Origin: JASHPR01 sp963833885
GTDB lineage: Bacteria; Actinomycetota; Actinomycetes; Streptosporangiales; Streptosporangiaceae
Direction: 5' to 3'
Assembly (NCBI GenBank): GCA_963833885.1
Contig: CAWHZU010000036.1
Location: forward strand, 186,001-250,000
DNA length: 64,000 nucleotides
Shown here: piece after piece, positions 16,186 to 24,424 of the stretch
Position numbering within the stretch: the first letter of the stretch is position 1
Layout: each line of letters opens with the position of its first letter
Translations under genes and position numbers: made by a program
Notes under the pieces: model-generated
The model's database searches: none
What the model was told of the DNA's origin: nothing
The model's input: only the letters and a program-made list of their open reading frames with translations

Positions 16186-17784
16186 ATGTCATCCGTAACA
16201 TCCGTCACCGGCGCCCAGCGTTCCGCTGACAGCGACCATCGCTGGCTCATCCTGGTCATCGTGGCCATCGCCCAGCTGATGGTGGTGCTGGACGCCACCA
16301 TTGTGAACATCGCGCTGCCATCGGCCCAGCACGCTCTCGGCTTCCCGAACAGCGACCGGCAGTGGGTGGTGACCGCGTACGCCCTGGCGTTCGGCAGCCT
16401 GCTGCTGGTCGGCGGCCGGCTCGGCGACATGTTCAGCCGCAAGCGGGTCTTCATCATCGGGCTCGTCGGGTTCGCCCTGTCCTCGGCGCTCGGCGGCGCC
16501 GCGGTGTCGTTCGAGATGCTGGTGACCGCGCGGGCACTGCAGGGCGTTTTCGGCGCCATCCTCGCGCCATCCGCCCTGGGCACCCTGGTCAGCACGTTCC
16601 GCAACCCGCGCGAGCGCGGGCGGGCGTTTGGTGTGTTCGGATCCGTCGCCGGCGGCGGCGGCGCCGTGGGCCTGATCCTCGGCGGCGTCCTCACCCAGTA
16701 CTTCTCCTGGCGCTGGACCCTGTACGTCAACCTCGTCTTCGCCGCGATCGCCGTGGCCGGAGCGCTGATCTACATGCGGAGCGACCCGCCGGCCAACCCT
16801 CCGAAGATGGACTGGCTCGGGGCCGTGCTCGCCTCCGCTGGGCTGTTCGCGATCGTGTACGGCTTCTCGCACGCCGAGCTGGCCGGCTGGACCGCCGCCC
16901 TGACCGTCGGCTCGCTCGTCGCCGGCGTGGTCCTGCTCGCCGCGTTCGTGCTCGCGGAGCGCTGGGTCAGTCACCCGCTGCTGCCACTGCGGGTGATCAC
17001 GAACCGGGCGCGCGGCGGCTCCTACCTCTCGGTCGGGCTGACCGGGATCGCAGTCTTCGGGGTGTTCCTGTTCCTCACCTACTACCTGCAGGAGATCAAG
17101 GGCTACAGCCCGGTGACCAGCGGCCTGGCCTTCCTGCCGATGATCGCCTGCATCCTGCTCGCGTCGAACACCTCCAGCATCCTGCTGCTCCCCCGGGTCG
17201 GGCCGCGGGCCCTCGTGGTGACCGGCACCGTGCTGGGCGGCGGCGCCATGGCCTACCTGACCCAGCTCACCGTGACCTCCAGCTACGCCGTCAGCATCCT
17301 GCCCGCGCTGCTGGCCCTCGGGCTCGGCTTCGGCATGATCTTCGCTCCCGCGATCAACACCGCTACCACCGGAGTAGCCCGCCGGGACTCCGGCGTGGCC
17401 TCTGCCCTGGTCAACACCATGCAGCAGGTGGGCGGCTCGGTCGGTACCGCCGCGCTGAGCACGCTGGCGCTCACCGCGACGGCCAGCTACCTCGCCGCGC
17501 ACCACACCGGGGCGCTGGCCCCGGCGACGGCCGCCGTGCACGGCTACACCGTGGCGTTCACGGTGTCGGCCATTCTGTTCGGGGTCGCCGCGCTCGTGGC
17601 CGTCCTGCTGCTGCCGTCCCGGCGGCGGATACAGGAACTGTGGAACACCCCGGTGACCGAGGGCGCCGACGGTTCCCCGGCGGCCGGCCAGGCCACGGCG
17701 GAAGGCACGGCCGGCCAGGACGCCGCCCCGGCCCTGGCCCAGGCCCCCGCTCACCAGGCGGGTCCAGGCGCCGCCGGCCTATGA
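16186..17784 (+). CDS. MFS exporter, DHA2 (EmrB/QacA) type, 14 TM
   Basis: 532 aa with about 14 hydrophobic segments. Family motifs are present: VVLDATIVNIALP in TM1 (motif D1), GGRLGDMFSRKRVF (motif A) and GVFGAILAPSALG. A long Ala/Gly-rich tail (about residues 490-532) follows the last segment. It probably exports toxic compounds or metabolites by proton antiport, under control of the MarR protein encoded upstream. Its 3' end overlaps that of the convergent MFS gene by 6 bp. Confidence 0.92.
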   Translation: MSSVTSVTGAQRSADSDHRWLILVIVAIAQLMVVLDATIVNIALPSAQHALGFPNSDRQWVVTAYALAFGSLLLVGGRLGDMFSRKRVFIIGLVGFALSSALGGAAVSFEMLVTARALQGVFGAILAPSALGTLVSTFRNPRERGRAFGVFGSVAGGGGAVGLILGGVLTQYFSWRWTLYVNLVFAAIAVAGALIYMRSDPPANPPKMDWLGAVLASAGLFAIVYGFSHAELAGWTAALTVGSLVAGVVLLAAFVLAERWVSHPLLPLRVITNRARGGSYLSVGLTGIAVFGVFLFLTYYLQEIKGYSPVTSGLAFLPMIACILLASNTSSILLLPRVGPRALVVTGTVLGGGAMAYLTQLTVTSSYAVSILPALLALGLGFGMIFAPAINTATTGVARRDSGVASALVNTMQQVGGSVGTAALSTLALTATASYLAAHHTGALAPATAAVHGYTVAFTVSAILFGVAALVAVLLLPSRRRIQELWNTPVTEGADGSPAAGQATAEGTAGQDAAPALAQAPAHQAGPGAAGL

Positions 17785-19065
17785 GTCAAGCGCCGGATCG
17801 GACTGGGTCGACCGGAGACGACGCTCGGCGCGTCTCCGGTCGACCTGCGCGAGAACCGGCAGGGTCACGAGGCCGACCGCGAGCGTCGGTATCCCGCCGA
17901 TGATCAGAGCCCATCTGGCTCCGAGCTCCTGCCCGGCCAAGCCCACGAGCGGGCCGCCGATCGGGGTCGAGCCCTGCCAGGCGACGGCCCACAGTGCCAT
18001 CACGCGGCCGCGCATCGCCGACGCGGACGACAGCTGCAGCGCCGTCTTGGCCAGGGCATTGAACGAGATGCTGCCGTAGCCGACGAAGACCAGCGCGACG
18101 TACTCCAGCGGCAGGCTGGGGGCGAGCGCCGCCGCGGTGATGGCCACGCCCCAGCCGATCGCGGCGATCGCCAGGCCGCGGCGGCGGACCCGCTTGCGCG
18201 ACGCGGTGATCAGGCCGCCGGCCACCGCCCCGGCGCCCATCACCGCGGTCATCACGCCGTAGGTCCCCGCGCCGCCGTGGAAGGTGGACCGGGCGACCAG
18301 CGGCAGGCTGATCGGAAACTCCCAGGCCAGCGCCCCTATGACCGCGACCATCAGCAGCGGGATGAGCAGTTCGGGCTCGGATCGGACGTAGGACAGCCCG
18401 GCGCGGATCTGGCCCTTCTCACGGGACTCGCGCTCGCCGGGGAACATCTGCGCCGACGACATCAGCGCGAGGCTGAGCAGGACGGCCCCGAACGAGGCCG
18501 CGTTCAGGTCGAAGCACAGCGCAAGCCCGAGCACCGCCGCGATGATCCCGCCGAGCGACGCCCCGAAGATGCGGGCGATGTTTATCATCACCGAGTTCAG
18601 GGTCACCGCGTTGCGCATCAGCGGCCGCGGCACCAGCTCGGTGATCAGGGTCTGGCGTGCGGGGTTGTCGAAGACGTTGACGAACCCCAGGCCGAGGGCC
18701 AGCAGGTAGACCATCCACATCCGGATGGCGTGCGTTCCGACCAGGATCCCGAAGGCCAGCGCGAGCAGGCCCGATAGCGTCTGCGTCACGAACAGCAGGC
18801 GCCGCTTGTCGAGGCGGTCGGCCACCAGTCCGCCCCACGGCCCGAACAGAAAGATCGGGACGAAGCGCGCCGCGGTGGCCAGGCCGAGCTCCGTACCGGA
18901 GTTCGTCAGCTGCAGGACCAGGAACGACTGGGCCACCGTCTGCATCCAGGTGCCGCTGACCGAGACGCCCTGGCCGAAGAAGTACAGCCGGTAGTTGCGC
19001 GAGGACAGGGACGAGAACGTGCCCCTGCCCGCTGGCCGAGCCGGCGAAGCCTCTTCGGCGGCCAT
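17779..19065 (-). CDS. MFS transporter, MFS_3/EntS-like exporter
   Basis: 428 aa with about 12 hydrophobic segments. FSSLSSRNYRLYFFGQGVSVSGTWMQTVAQSFLVLQLTNS at the start and GLVADRLDKRRLL (motif A) are typical of the EntS/MFS_3 exporter group. The ATG at 19063-19065 follows GGGAAG at about 6 bp. It is transcribed towards the DHA2 exporter and the stops overlap. It is single-gene, with about 130 bp to the next gene on its 5' side. Such proteins export siderophores, macrolides or other small molecules; nothing here fixes the substrate. Confidence 0.9.
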   Translation of the reverse strand: MAAEEASPARPAGRGTFSSLSSRNYRLYFFGQGVSVSGTWMQTVAQSFLVLQLTNSGTELGLATAARFVPIFLFGPWGGLVADRLDKRRLLFVTQTLSGLLALAFGILVGTHAIRMWMVYLLALGLGFVNVFDNPARQTLITELVPRPLMRNAVTLNSVMINIARIFGASLGGIIAAVLGLALCFDLNAASFGAVLLSLALMSSAQMFPGERESREKGQIRAGLSYVRSEPELLIPLLMVAVIGALAWEFPISLPLVARSTFHGGAGTYGVMTAVMGAGAVAGGLITASRKRVRRRGLAIAAIGWGVAITAAALAPSLPLEYVALVFVGYGSISFNALAKTALQLSSASAMRGRVMALWAVAWQGSTPIGGPLVGLAGQELGARWALIIGGIPTLAVGLVTLPVLAQVDRRRAERRLRSTQSDPALDS

Positions 19066-19194
19066 CGCACACTTCCCATCGCCCCGGGATTTAATTGCCT
19101 GCCAGCAAGCAGTTTATCGCGCGGACGACGGACTCCGGCCGGAGGCTGCCCGGCTGGCGGCGCGTCGCGTTCCGGCCCCTATGGACGAGTCTGA

Positions 19195-19830
19195 TTACCG
19201 TCCGGCGGTGGGCGATTCGGCCGGGCGGCGCAGACCGTTTTTGGCGATCAGCTTCAGTGCGTGCAGCAGGAAGACGGGAAGGCCGAGAAGCAGCACGAAC
19301 GGATCGCGCACGGTGAGGACCACCAGGCCGGCGATGGGGGCCGCGGACAGCGGCCCGGCGATCAGGATGTTCCGGACCGCCAGCCGCGCCGACTGCGACC
19401 ACAGATCCACGGGGGAAAGGCCGGGCTGGTCGGCGGTGAGCTGGAAGACATAACCGAGTGCGGCGAGGGTGATCAGCAGCGCGGCCGCGCCGAGGCCGAG
19501 CCCGACCCGCCCGGCCAGCGTTGCCTCCCGCGCGAAGAAGCGGATCTCGGCCGCGCCGAGCACCACGGCGGCCAGCGGGACCCCGGCCCCGAGCGTCACC
19601 CGCACCGACCACCGGGCCCGGAACTCGGCGATGAACTGGCGGACCACCTGGTCCTGGCCCTCGCGCCGCCACTGGTCGAGCACCGCAGACGCCGCGCTGA
19701 TCGCGGCCGGCGCGGTGACCAGCGGCAGCGACGCCGCGATCATCACCAGGTTGAGGGCCAGCGCGTTGAACAGGGTGATAAGCCACGCAAAGACCCTGGT
19801 TCCCAAGATGCCGCTGATCACTGGCGTCAT
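19195..19830 (-). CDS. YesL-like (DUF624) membrane protein
   Basis: 211 aa with about five hydrophobic segments. The start MTPVISGILGTRVFAWLITLFNALALNLVMIAASLPLVTAPAA and the later NILIAGPLSAAPIAGLVVLTV are typical of YesL/DUF624 proteins, which sit in sugar ABC transporter operons of Firmicutes and Actinobacteria. It overlaps the upstream permease gene by ATGA and is the last gene of the alpha-galactoside import operon. Its function is unproven; a membrane accessory role for the importer is the usual guess. Confidence 0.85.
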   Translation of the reverse strand: MTPVISGILGTRVFAWLITLFNALALNLVMIAASLPLVTAPAAISAASAVLDQWRREGQDQVVRQFIAEFRARWSVRVTLGAGVPLAAVVLGAAEIRFFAREATLAGRVGLGLGAAALLITLAALGYVFQLTADQPGLSPVDLWSQSARLAVRNILIAGPLSAAPIAGLVVLTVRDPFVLLLGLPVFLLHALKLIAKNGLRRPAESPTAGR

Positions 19831-20732
19831 CCCTTCGTGCCGGTGAGGGTGATTCCCTGGATGAACGTGCGCTGGGTGAGGAAGAACAAGATGACGATCG
19901 GGGCGGTCGCCGCGGTGGCGCCGGCCATCACCCAGGCCCAGTTCGTCGTGTAGTCGCCGAGGATCAGCGCCAGCCCCAGCGACAGCGGGTAGGAGTTCTG
20001 GTTGCTGATGTAGACCAGCGGGCCCAGGTAGTCGTTCCAGCAGTACACGAACTGGAACAGGATGACGGCCGCCATGGCCGGCTTGGCCAGCGGCAGGATG
20101 ATCCGGCTGTAGATGTAGAACTCGTTCGCCCCGTCGATGCGCGCCGCCTCCGAGTACGACTGCGGGATCGTCATGAAGAACTGCCGGAGCAGGAACGTGC
20201 TGAAGACCGAGCTGCCGAAGAACGTGGGCACCTCCAGCGGCAGGTACGAGCCGATCCAGCCGAACCGCTTGTACATGACGAACAACGGGATCAGCGTGCA
20301 GACGAACGGCAGGATCAGCGTCATCAGCATCGCGTAGAAGACCGCGTCCCGGCCGGGCCAGCGCAGCCGGGAGAAGCCGTAGGCGACCAGGCTGCTGGAG
20401 ATGCACACGCCCACGATCGTGATCCCGGCGTACAGGAACGTGTTCAGGAAGAACCGGAAGTACGGCAGCGCCGCGAACAGGTCAGGGTAGTTGCGCCACT
20501 CCAGCGGCTGCGGCCACCAGACGACCGGCAGCTGCAGCGCCTGCTGCGCGGTCTTGAACGACGTGCCGACCATCCACACCAGGGGCAGCGCGAACATAAC
20601 GGACAGCACGATCAGCACGGTGTGCTTGCTCACGCTGGCGCCGAACGCGGCGGAGGTCCGGCGCTTTTTCGGGCGGGGCCGGGGCGCTGGCGGAGCCTGA
20701 GCCGCTGGCGCCTGGGTCGGCACGGTCTGCAT
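19827..20732 (-). CDS. ABC transporter permease, carbohydrate uptake (MalG-like)
   Basis: 301 aa, six predicted membrane segments after a basic N-terminus (RPRPKKRR). The coupling (EAA) loop reads YSEAARIDGANEFYIYSRIILPLAKPAM, which contacts the ATPase. The C-terminal TQRTFIQGITLTGTKG is typical of MalG-type permeases of the CUT1 family. The ATG at 20730-20732 starts 5 bp after the MalF-type gene's stop. It forms the channel with the other permease. No ATPase gene is in the operon, so a shared ATPase of the MsiK type is probably used. Confidence 0.93.
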   Translation of the reverse strand: MQTVPTQAPAAQAPPAPRPRPKKRRTSAAFGASVSKHTVLIVLSVMFALPLVWMVGTSFKTAQQALQLPVVWWPQPLEWRNYPDLFAALPYFRFFLNTFLYAGITIVGVCISSSLVAYGFSRLRWPGRDAVFYAMLMTLILPFVCTLIPLFVMYKRFGWIGSYLPLEVPTFFGSSVFSTFLLRQFFMTIPQSYSEAARIDGANEFYIYSRIILPLAKPAMAAVILFQFVYCWNDYLGPLVYISNQNSYPLSLGLALILGDYTTNWAWVMAGATAATAPIVILFFLTQRTFIQGITLTGTKG

Positions 20733-20737
20733 GCCGC

Positions 20738-21700
20738 TCACCTGTTCTCGTTCTCGTAGTACACCCAGCGCGACGATGTCCGCAGCAGCACGACGGTGAC
20801 GATCAGGACGCCCACGAACATCAGGAACGCCATCGCCGAGGCGTATCCGAGGTGCAGGTCCTGGAACGCCTGCTGGTAGTAGTAGGTGACGTAGAACATC
20901 GTGGAGGTGCCCGGGCTGCCCGGCGGGCTCTCGATGACCTGGGCCTGAGTGAAGTACTGGATCGACAGCACCAGCGACAAGATCACGTTGAACAGGATGA
21001 CCGGGCTGATCATCGGGATCGTGATGCGGCGCAGCCGCGACCAGGCACTGGCCCCTTCCAGCGCGGCCACCTCGTACATTTCCTTGGGCACTCCCTGCAG
21101 CGCCGCCAGGTAGATCACCATCGGCTGGCCCAGGCCCCAGAGCCCGAGCAGGATGAACGTCGGCTTGGACCAGGTGATCGAGAAGAACCACGCCGGGCCC
21201 GTGATGTGCACGTCGGACAGCAGCGCGTTCACGATGCCGAAGGACGGCTGGAAGATCCAGACGAAGATCAGCGACGAGGCCACCACCGGCACGATGGACG
21301 GGATGTAAAACAGCGTCCGGTAGACGGCCTGGCCGCGGACCTTCATGTTCAGCAGCAGCGCCAGCCCGAGCGCCACCGCGGTGGAGAACGGCACCTCGAT
21401 GACCGTGTAGTAGACGGTGTTGAAGACGGCGGTGTGGAACATGCTGTCGTGCAGCAGGCCGGAGTAGTTGGACAGCCCGGTGAACACCGGGTTCCCGATC
21501 CCGGTGAACCTGGTGAAGCTGTAGTAGAGGCTGGCCAGGAACGGGTAGAGGTAGAACACGCAGTACCCGACGATCCACGGGCTGATGAACAGCAGCCCGA
21601 GCCGAAGCCGGCGGCCCCGGGGTGACCGGATCGCGCGGCCCACCCGGGTTGCCCGCCTCGCCCCGCCCGCCCGGGCCGGCGGGGATGTTGCCGTCTGCAT
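20738..21700 (-). CDS. ABC transporter permease, carbohydrate uptake (MalF-like)
   Basis: 320 aa with six membrane segments. The N-terminus is basic (RRATRVGRAIRSPRGRR) and followed by LLFISPWIVGYCVFYLYPFLASLYYSF, the standard MalF/UgpA opening. The coupling loop is MYEVAALEGASAWSRLRRITIPMISPV. It lies between the binding-protein and MalG-like genes, all leftward. With its partner it imports an oligosaccharide; the divergent GH36 gene points to an alpha-galactoside such as melibiose or raffinose. Confidence 0.93.
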   Translation of the reverse strand: MQTATSPPARAGGARRATRVGRAIRSPRGRRLRLGLLFISPWIVGYCVFYLYPFLASLYYSFTRFTGIGNPVFTGLSNYSGLLHDSMFHTAVFNTVYYTVIEVPFSTAVALGLALLLNMKVRGQAVYRTLFYIPSIVPVVASSLIFVWIFQPSFGIVNALLSDVHITGPAWFFSITWSKPTFILLGLWGLGQPMVIYLAALQGVPKEMYEVAALEGASAWSRLRRITIPMISPVILFNVILSLVLSIQYFTQAQVIESPPGSPGTSTMFYVTYYYQQAFQDLHLGYASAMAFLMFVGVLIVTVVLLRTSSRWVYYENENR

Positions 21701-21759
21701 GCCTACCTCTACCCCTCCTGCTCGCCGCCGGAATGCTCCGCCGGCGGGCTCAGCCAGGC

Positions 21760-23178
21760 TTAGCCGCCCGCGCCGCTGTTGGCCTGCTGGTCGATGTAGA
21801 CCAGCGCTTGCTGCGGCGTCTTGCTGTGCTCGGCGATGTCCTCGGCAGCCGTCGCCTCGGCGGTCAGGAACTCCGACTCGGTCTTGGTGAGCTTCGGCGT
21901 CACCGAGAGCGGGCTCGACATCTGCTGGACGAACACGTCAAGCCATGGGTTGGCCTTGAGCCACGCCTTATATGCGGGCTGCGAGACCACCGTGGGCGAG
22001 GCCGGCATCCAGCCGCCCTTGGGGTCCATCTGGGAGTTGAAGGCCTCGTTCTGGTAGCCGGCCAGCCACGCGATGAACTCGAACGCCTGCTTCGGGTGCG
22101 CCGCGCCCTTGGGGACGATGTTGTAGTTGCCCTGGCCGAACGTGCTCGGGCCGCCCACCGAGTTCGGGAACGGCACGACGCCGAAGTTGCGGACCATCGC
22201 CGAGTTGGTGACCGGGATGTTCTGCGCGCCTTCCCACGGCCCGTCCATGGTGAAGCCTTCCTTGCCCGCGACGAACGCGTCGTCGTCGCCGCCGGCCACC
22301 GAGCCGTACGCGGTCTCCATGCCGTCGACGCTGGAGTACGGGTACTTGTCGTACTGGGCGAAGAAACTCGCTTCGGACTTGGCCCCGGCGCAGCTCGCGA
22401 GGTCGTACTGGCCGCCCGAGCTGAAGCAGTTGACCGCGCCGAAGAAGCTGCCGAAGTACTCGAAGGGCGAGCCAGCCGACTCATACAGCGGGTAGAAGCC
22501 GATCTGCTCCAGCTTGCTGCCGGAGATCTTCCACTCCTTGGCCTGGTCGGTGTAGAGCTGAGCCAGCGTGGTGGGCGGCGCGGAGATCCCGGCCGCCTTC
22601 AGCATCGACTTGTTGTAGTAGAGCGCCCAGGAGTTCATCGACATCGGCAGTGCGTACAGCGTCCCGTTGTACTCGCCGCCCTGCAGCGCGATCGGGTACA
22701 GCCACTTCTCCAGGCCCGCGTACGAGCCGGTCAGGTACGGCTTGAACGACTGGATCGAGCCGTCCGCCGCGTACTCGCCGAGCACCGGGTTCCACTCGGT
22801 GAACACGTCCGGCGGGTCGCCGGCCGCGATCTCGGACAGCAGCTTGGCGTCCCCGGTCGCGCTCGGGATGTTGGACTCGGTGACGTGGATGCCCGGGTGG
22901 GTGGCGTTGAACTTGCTGACCATCTGGCTGAGCAGCGTCAGCGTGTTGCCCGACCACATGGTCTGCCAGGTGAGGTTCACCACTCCCGACGACGAGCCGC
23001 CGCCCGACGACGCGGCGGGACCCGAACAGGCCGCGAGGGCCAGCCCGGCGCAGGCGGCGATCGCCGCGGGCACGGCGGCCCGGGCGCGTCTGGCCCGGCT
23101 CCGGCCGGGCCTGCGGCCGACGCTCCGGTCGGGGCCGTGCGGACGGCCACGGCGCAGGGCGTATATCTTCTCAATCAC
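21760..23178 (-). CDS. ABC transporter extracellular solute-binding lipoprotein (sugar)
   Basis: 472 aa. A long basic N-terminus precedes a hydrophobic stretch and the lipobox LALAAC with Cys51, so it should be a lipoprotein on the outer face of the membrane. The mature part reads VNLTWQTMWSGNTLTLLSQMVSKFNATHPGIHV and EIAAGDPPDVFTEWNPVL, typical of CUT1 binding proteins, and GGWMPASPTVVSQPAYKAW near the end. The GTG at 23178 has AGGAG about 8 bp upstream. It is the first gene of the import operon, 27 bp after the LacI stop. It captures the oligosaccharide for the two permeases. Confidence 0.93.
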   Translation of the reverse strand: MIEKIYALRRGRPHGPDRSVGRRPGRSRARRARAAVPAAIAACAGLALAACSGPAASSGGGSSSGVVNLTWQTMWSGNTLTLLSQMVSKFNATHPGIHVTESNIPSATGDAKLLSEIAAGDPPDVFTEWNPVLGEYAADGSIQSFKPYLTGSYAGLEKWLYPIALQGGEYNGTLYALPMSMNSWALYYNKSMLKAAGISAPPTTLAQLYTDQAKEWKISGSKLEQIGFYPLYESAGSPFEYFGSFFGAVNCFSSGGQYDLASCAGAKSEASFFAQYDKYPYSSVDGMETAYGSVAGGDDDAFVAGKEGFTMDGPWEGAQNIPVTNSAMVRNFGVVPFPNSVGGPSTFGQGNYNIVPKGAAHPKQAFEFIAWLAGYQNEAFNSQMDPKGGWMPASPTVVSQPAYKAWLKANPWLDVFVQQMSSPLSVTPKLTKTESEFLTAEATAAEDIAEHSKTPQQALVYIDQQANSGAGG

Positions 23179-23205
23179 GAGATGCTCCTTTCCTAGGGGT
23201 GTGCA

Positions 23206-24312
23206 TCAAGTGCCTGCCGCGCGGGTCGGACCGGACCCGCGCGGCTTTGGCGGTGGACCCGCGCTCTCCCTGACGATCAGTTCGGGCTCGAGCCGCCGTG
23301 AGCGGGGCAGGGCAACCTTCTGCTCCGTGAGCGCCATGAGCATGGCGAAGCAGGCCCGGCCCAGTTCGGCGAAGTCCAGGCGCACCGTGGTCAGCGGTGG
23401 TGTCAGGAACTCAGCCACCGGCGTGTCGTCGAATCCGACGACGCTGACCTCCGCCGGGATGGCGCGCCCGGCCGCGTGCATCGCTCGCATCACGCCGAGC
23501 GCCAGGTCGTCGTTGCCGCAGAGCACGGCGGTGACCTCCGGATCGGAGGCCAGTGCCTGCCCGGCCTGGTAACCGGACCGCGGGGTCCAGCCGCCCTGCA
23601 CCGGGGCCGGCGCCGGCGCCCCGGCCTCCTTGAGGGCCTCGCGCCAGCCGGCCTGCCGCTGACTGGTGCGCGTGGAGGACGGGATGGCCAGGTAGTGCAC
23701 TGTCTGATGGCCCAGCGATAGCAGGTAGCGGGTCGCCTGGATCGCCGCCCTCCGGTCGTCCAGCCACACCCAGGGCCGGTCCCGGCCCGGATCGCGGGCC
23801 GGCGTCTCGACCATCGCCGCCATCGGGATGTCCGGCGGGACGGCTTCCAGCGCCATGGTCCCGGCCTGGTCATACGCGATGACGATGAACGCGCCCCCGG
23901 GCTCGATGGCCCTTCGCACCGCCTCGGCCACCTCCTCGGGCGGGGCCGGCTCCACGACGCGGACCCCGACGGCGAAGCCCACGGCGCGCGCCGCCTCCTC
24001 GATGCCCTGCAGGGCCGCCTGGTAGCCGTACAGCGTCGTGTTCGGCGTCAGCACCGTGACCGAGCGCGCGAGGCCGCCCCGCAGCACCCGGGCGGCCCGG
24101 TTGGGGCGGAACCCGAGTTCCTCGATCGCCGCCTGAACGACCGCGCGGGTGGACCCGCGGACGCTCGGATGGCCGTTGATGACCCGGGACACGGTCTGGT
24201 AAGAGACCCCGGCCGCGGCGGCCACGTCCCGGATGCTGGCCGGCCGCACGCGACGCTCGCGTGCGTCATCGGGCCGCTGATCCGAGCCACTTGTGACATC
24301 TGCCACAACCAT
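23206..24312 (-). CDS. LacI family transcriptional regulator (alpha-galactoside locus)
   Basis: 368 aa from the ATG at 24310-24312. A longer frame to 24363 is open but would place a perfect operator inside the coding region, so the shorter start is preferred. The HTH reads ASIRDVAAAAGVSYQTVSRVINGHPSV, with the hinge FRPNRAARVLRGG. The ligand domain keeps VVGFDDTPVAEFLTPPLTTVR. It lies between the binding-protein operon and the GH36 gene. It probably represses both directions, and its own expression, through the site at 24321-24334 until an alpha-galactoside-derived sugar binds. Confidence 0.92.
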   Translation of the reverse strand: MVVADVTSGSDQRPDDARERRVRPASIRDVAAAAGVSYQTVSRVINGHPSVRGSTRAVVQAAIEELGFRPNRAARVLRGGLARSVTVLTPNTTLYGYQAALQGIEEAARAVGFAVGVRVVEPAPPEEVAEAVRRAIEPGGAFIVIAYDQAGTMALEAVPPDIPMAAMVETPARDPGRDRPWVWLDDRRAAIQATRYLLSLGHQTVHYLAIPSSTRTSQRQAGWREALKEAGAPAPAPVQGGWTPRSGYQAGQALASDPEVTAVLCGNDDLALGVMRAMHAAGRAIPAEVSVVGFDDTPVAEFLTPPLTTVRLDFAELGRACFAMLMALTEQKVALPRSRRLEPELIVRESAGPPPKPRGSGPTRAAGT

Positions 24313-24320
24313 GGCAGAAT

Positions 24321-24334
24321 TGTGAACGTTCACA
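24321..24334. promoter_or_regulatory. LacI-type operator
   Basis: TGTGAACGTTCACA is a perfect 14-bp palindrome with the central CG common to LacI-family sites. It lies 8 bp before the lacI ATG and about 90 bp before the GH36 start, where it can control both divergent units. Confidence 0.85.
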
Positions 24335-24424
24335 TCTATGCCGTCAAGAGACTGAGACATCACGATTTAATGCCGCCGGAACGCCGGGACCCGCGATGGT
24401 GCCGCCGTCGACGGGGAGGGGTTC

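Noticed and set aside
16189..17754. 521-codon antisense frame opposite the DHA2 exporter
   Set aside because: Low-complexity Gly/Arg/His/Gln-rich translation with no motif; it mirrors the GC-biased codons of the real gene.
19066..19194. Imperfect dyad around TTGCCTGCCAGCAAGCAG upstream of the MFS gene as an operator
   Set aside because: The arms match only partly and no regulator gene adjoins; too weak to list as a feature.
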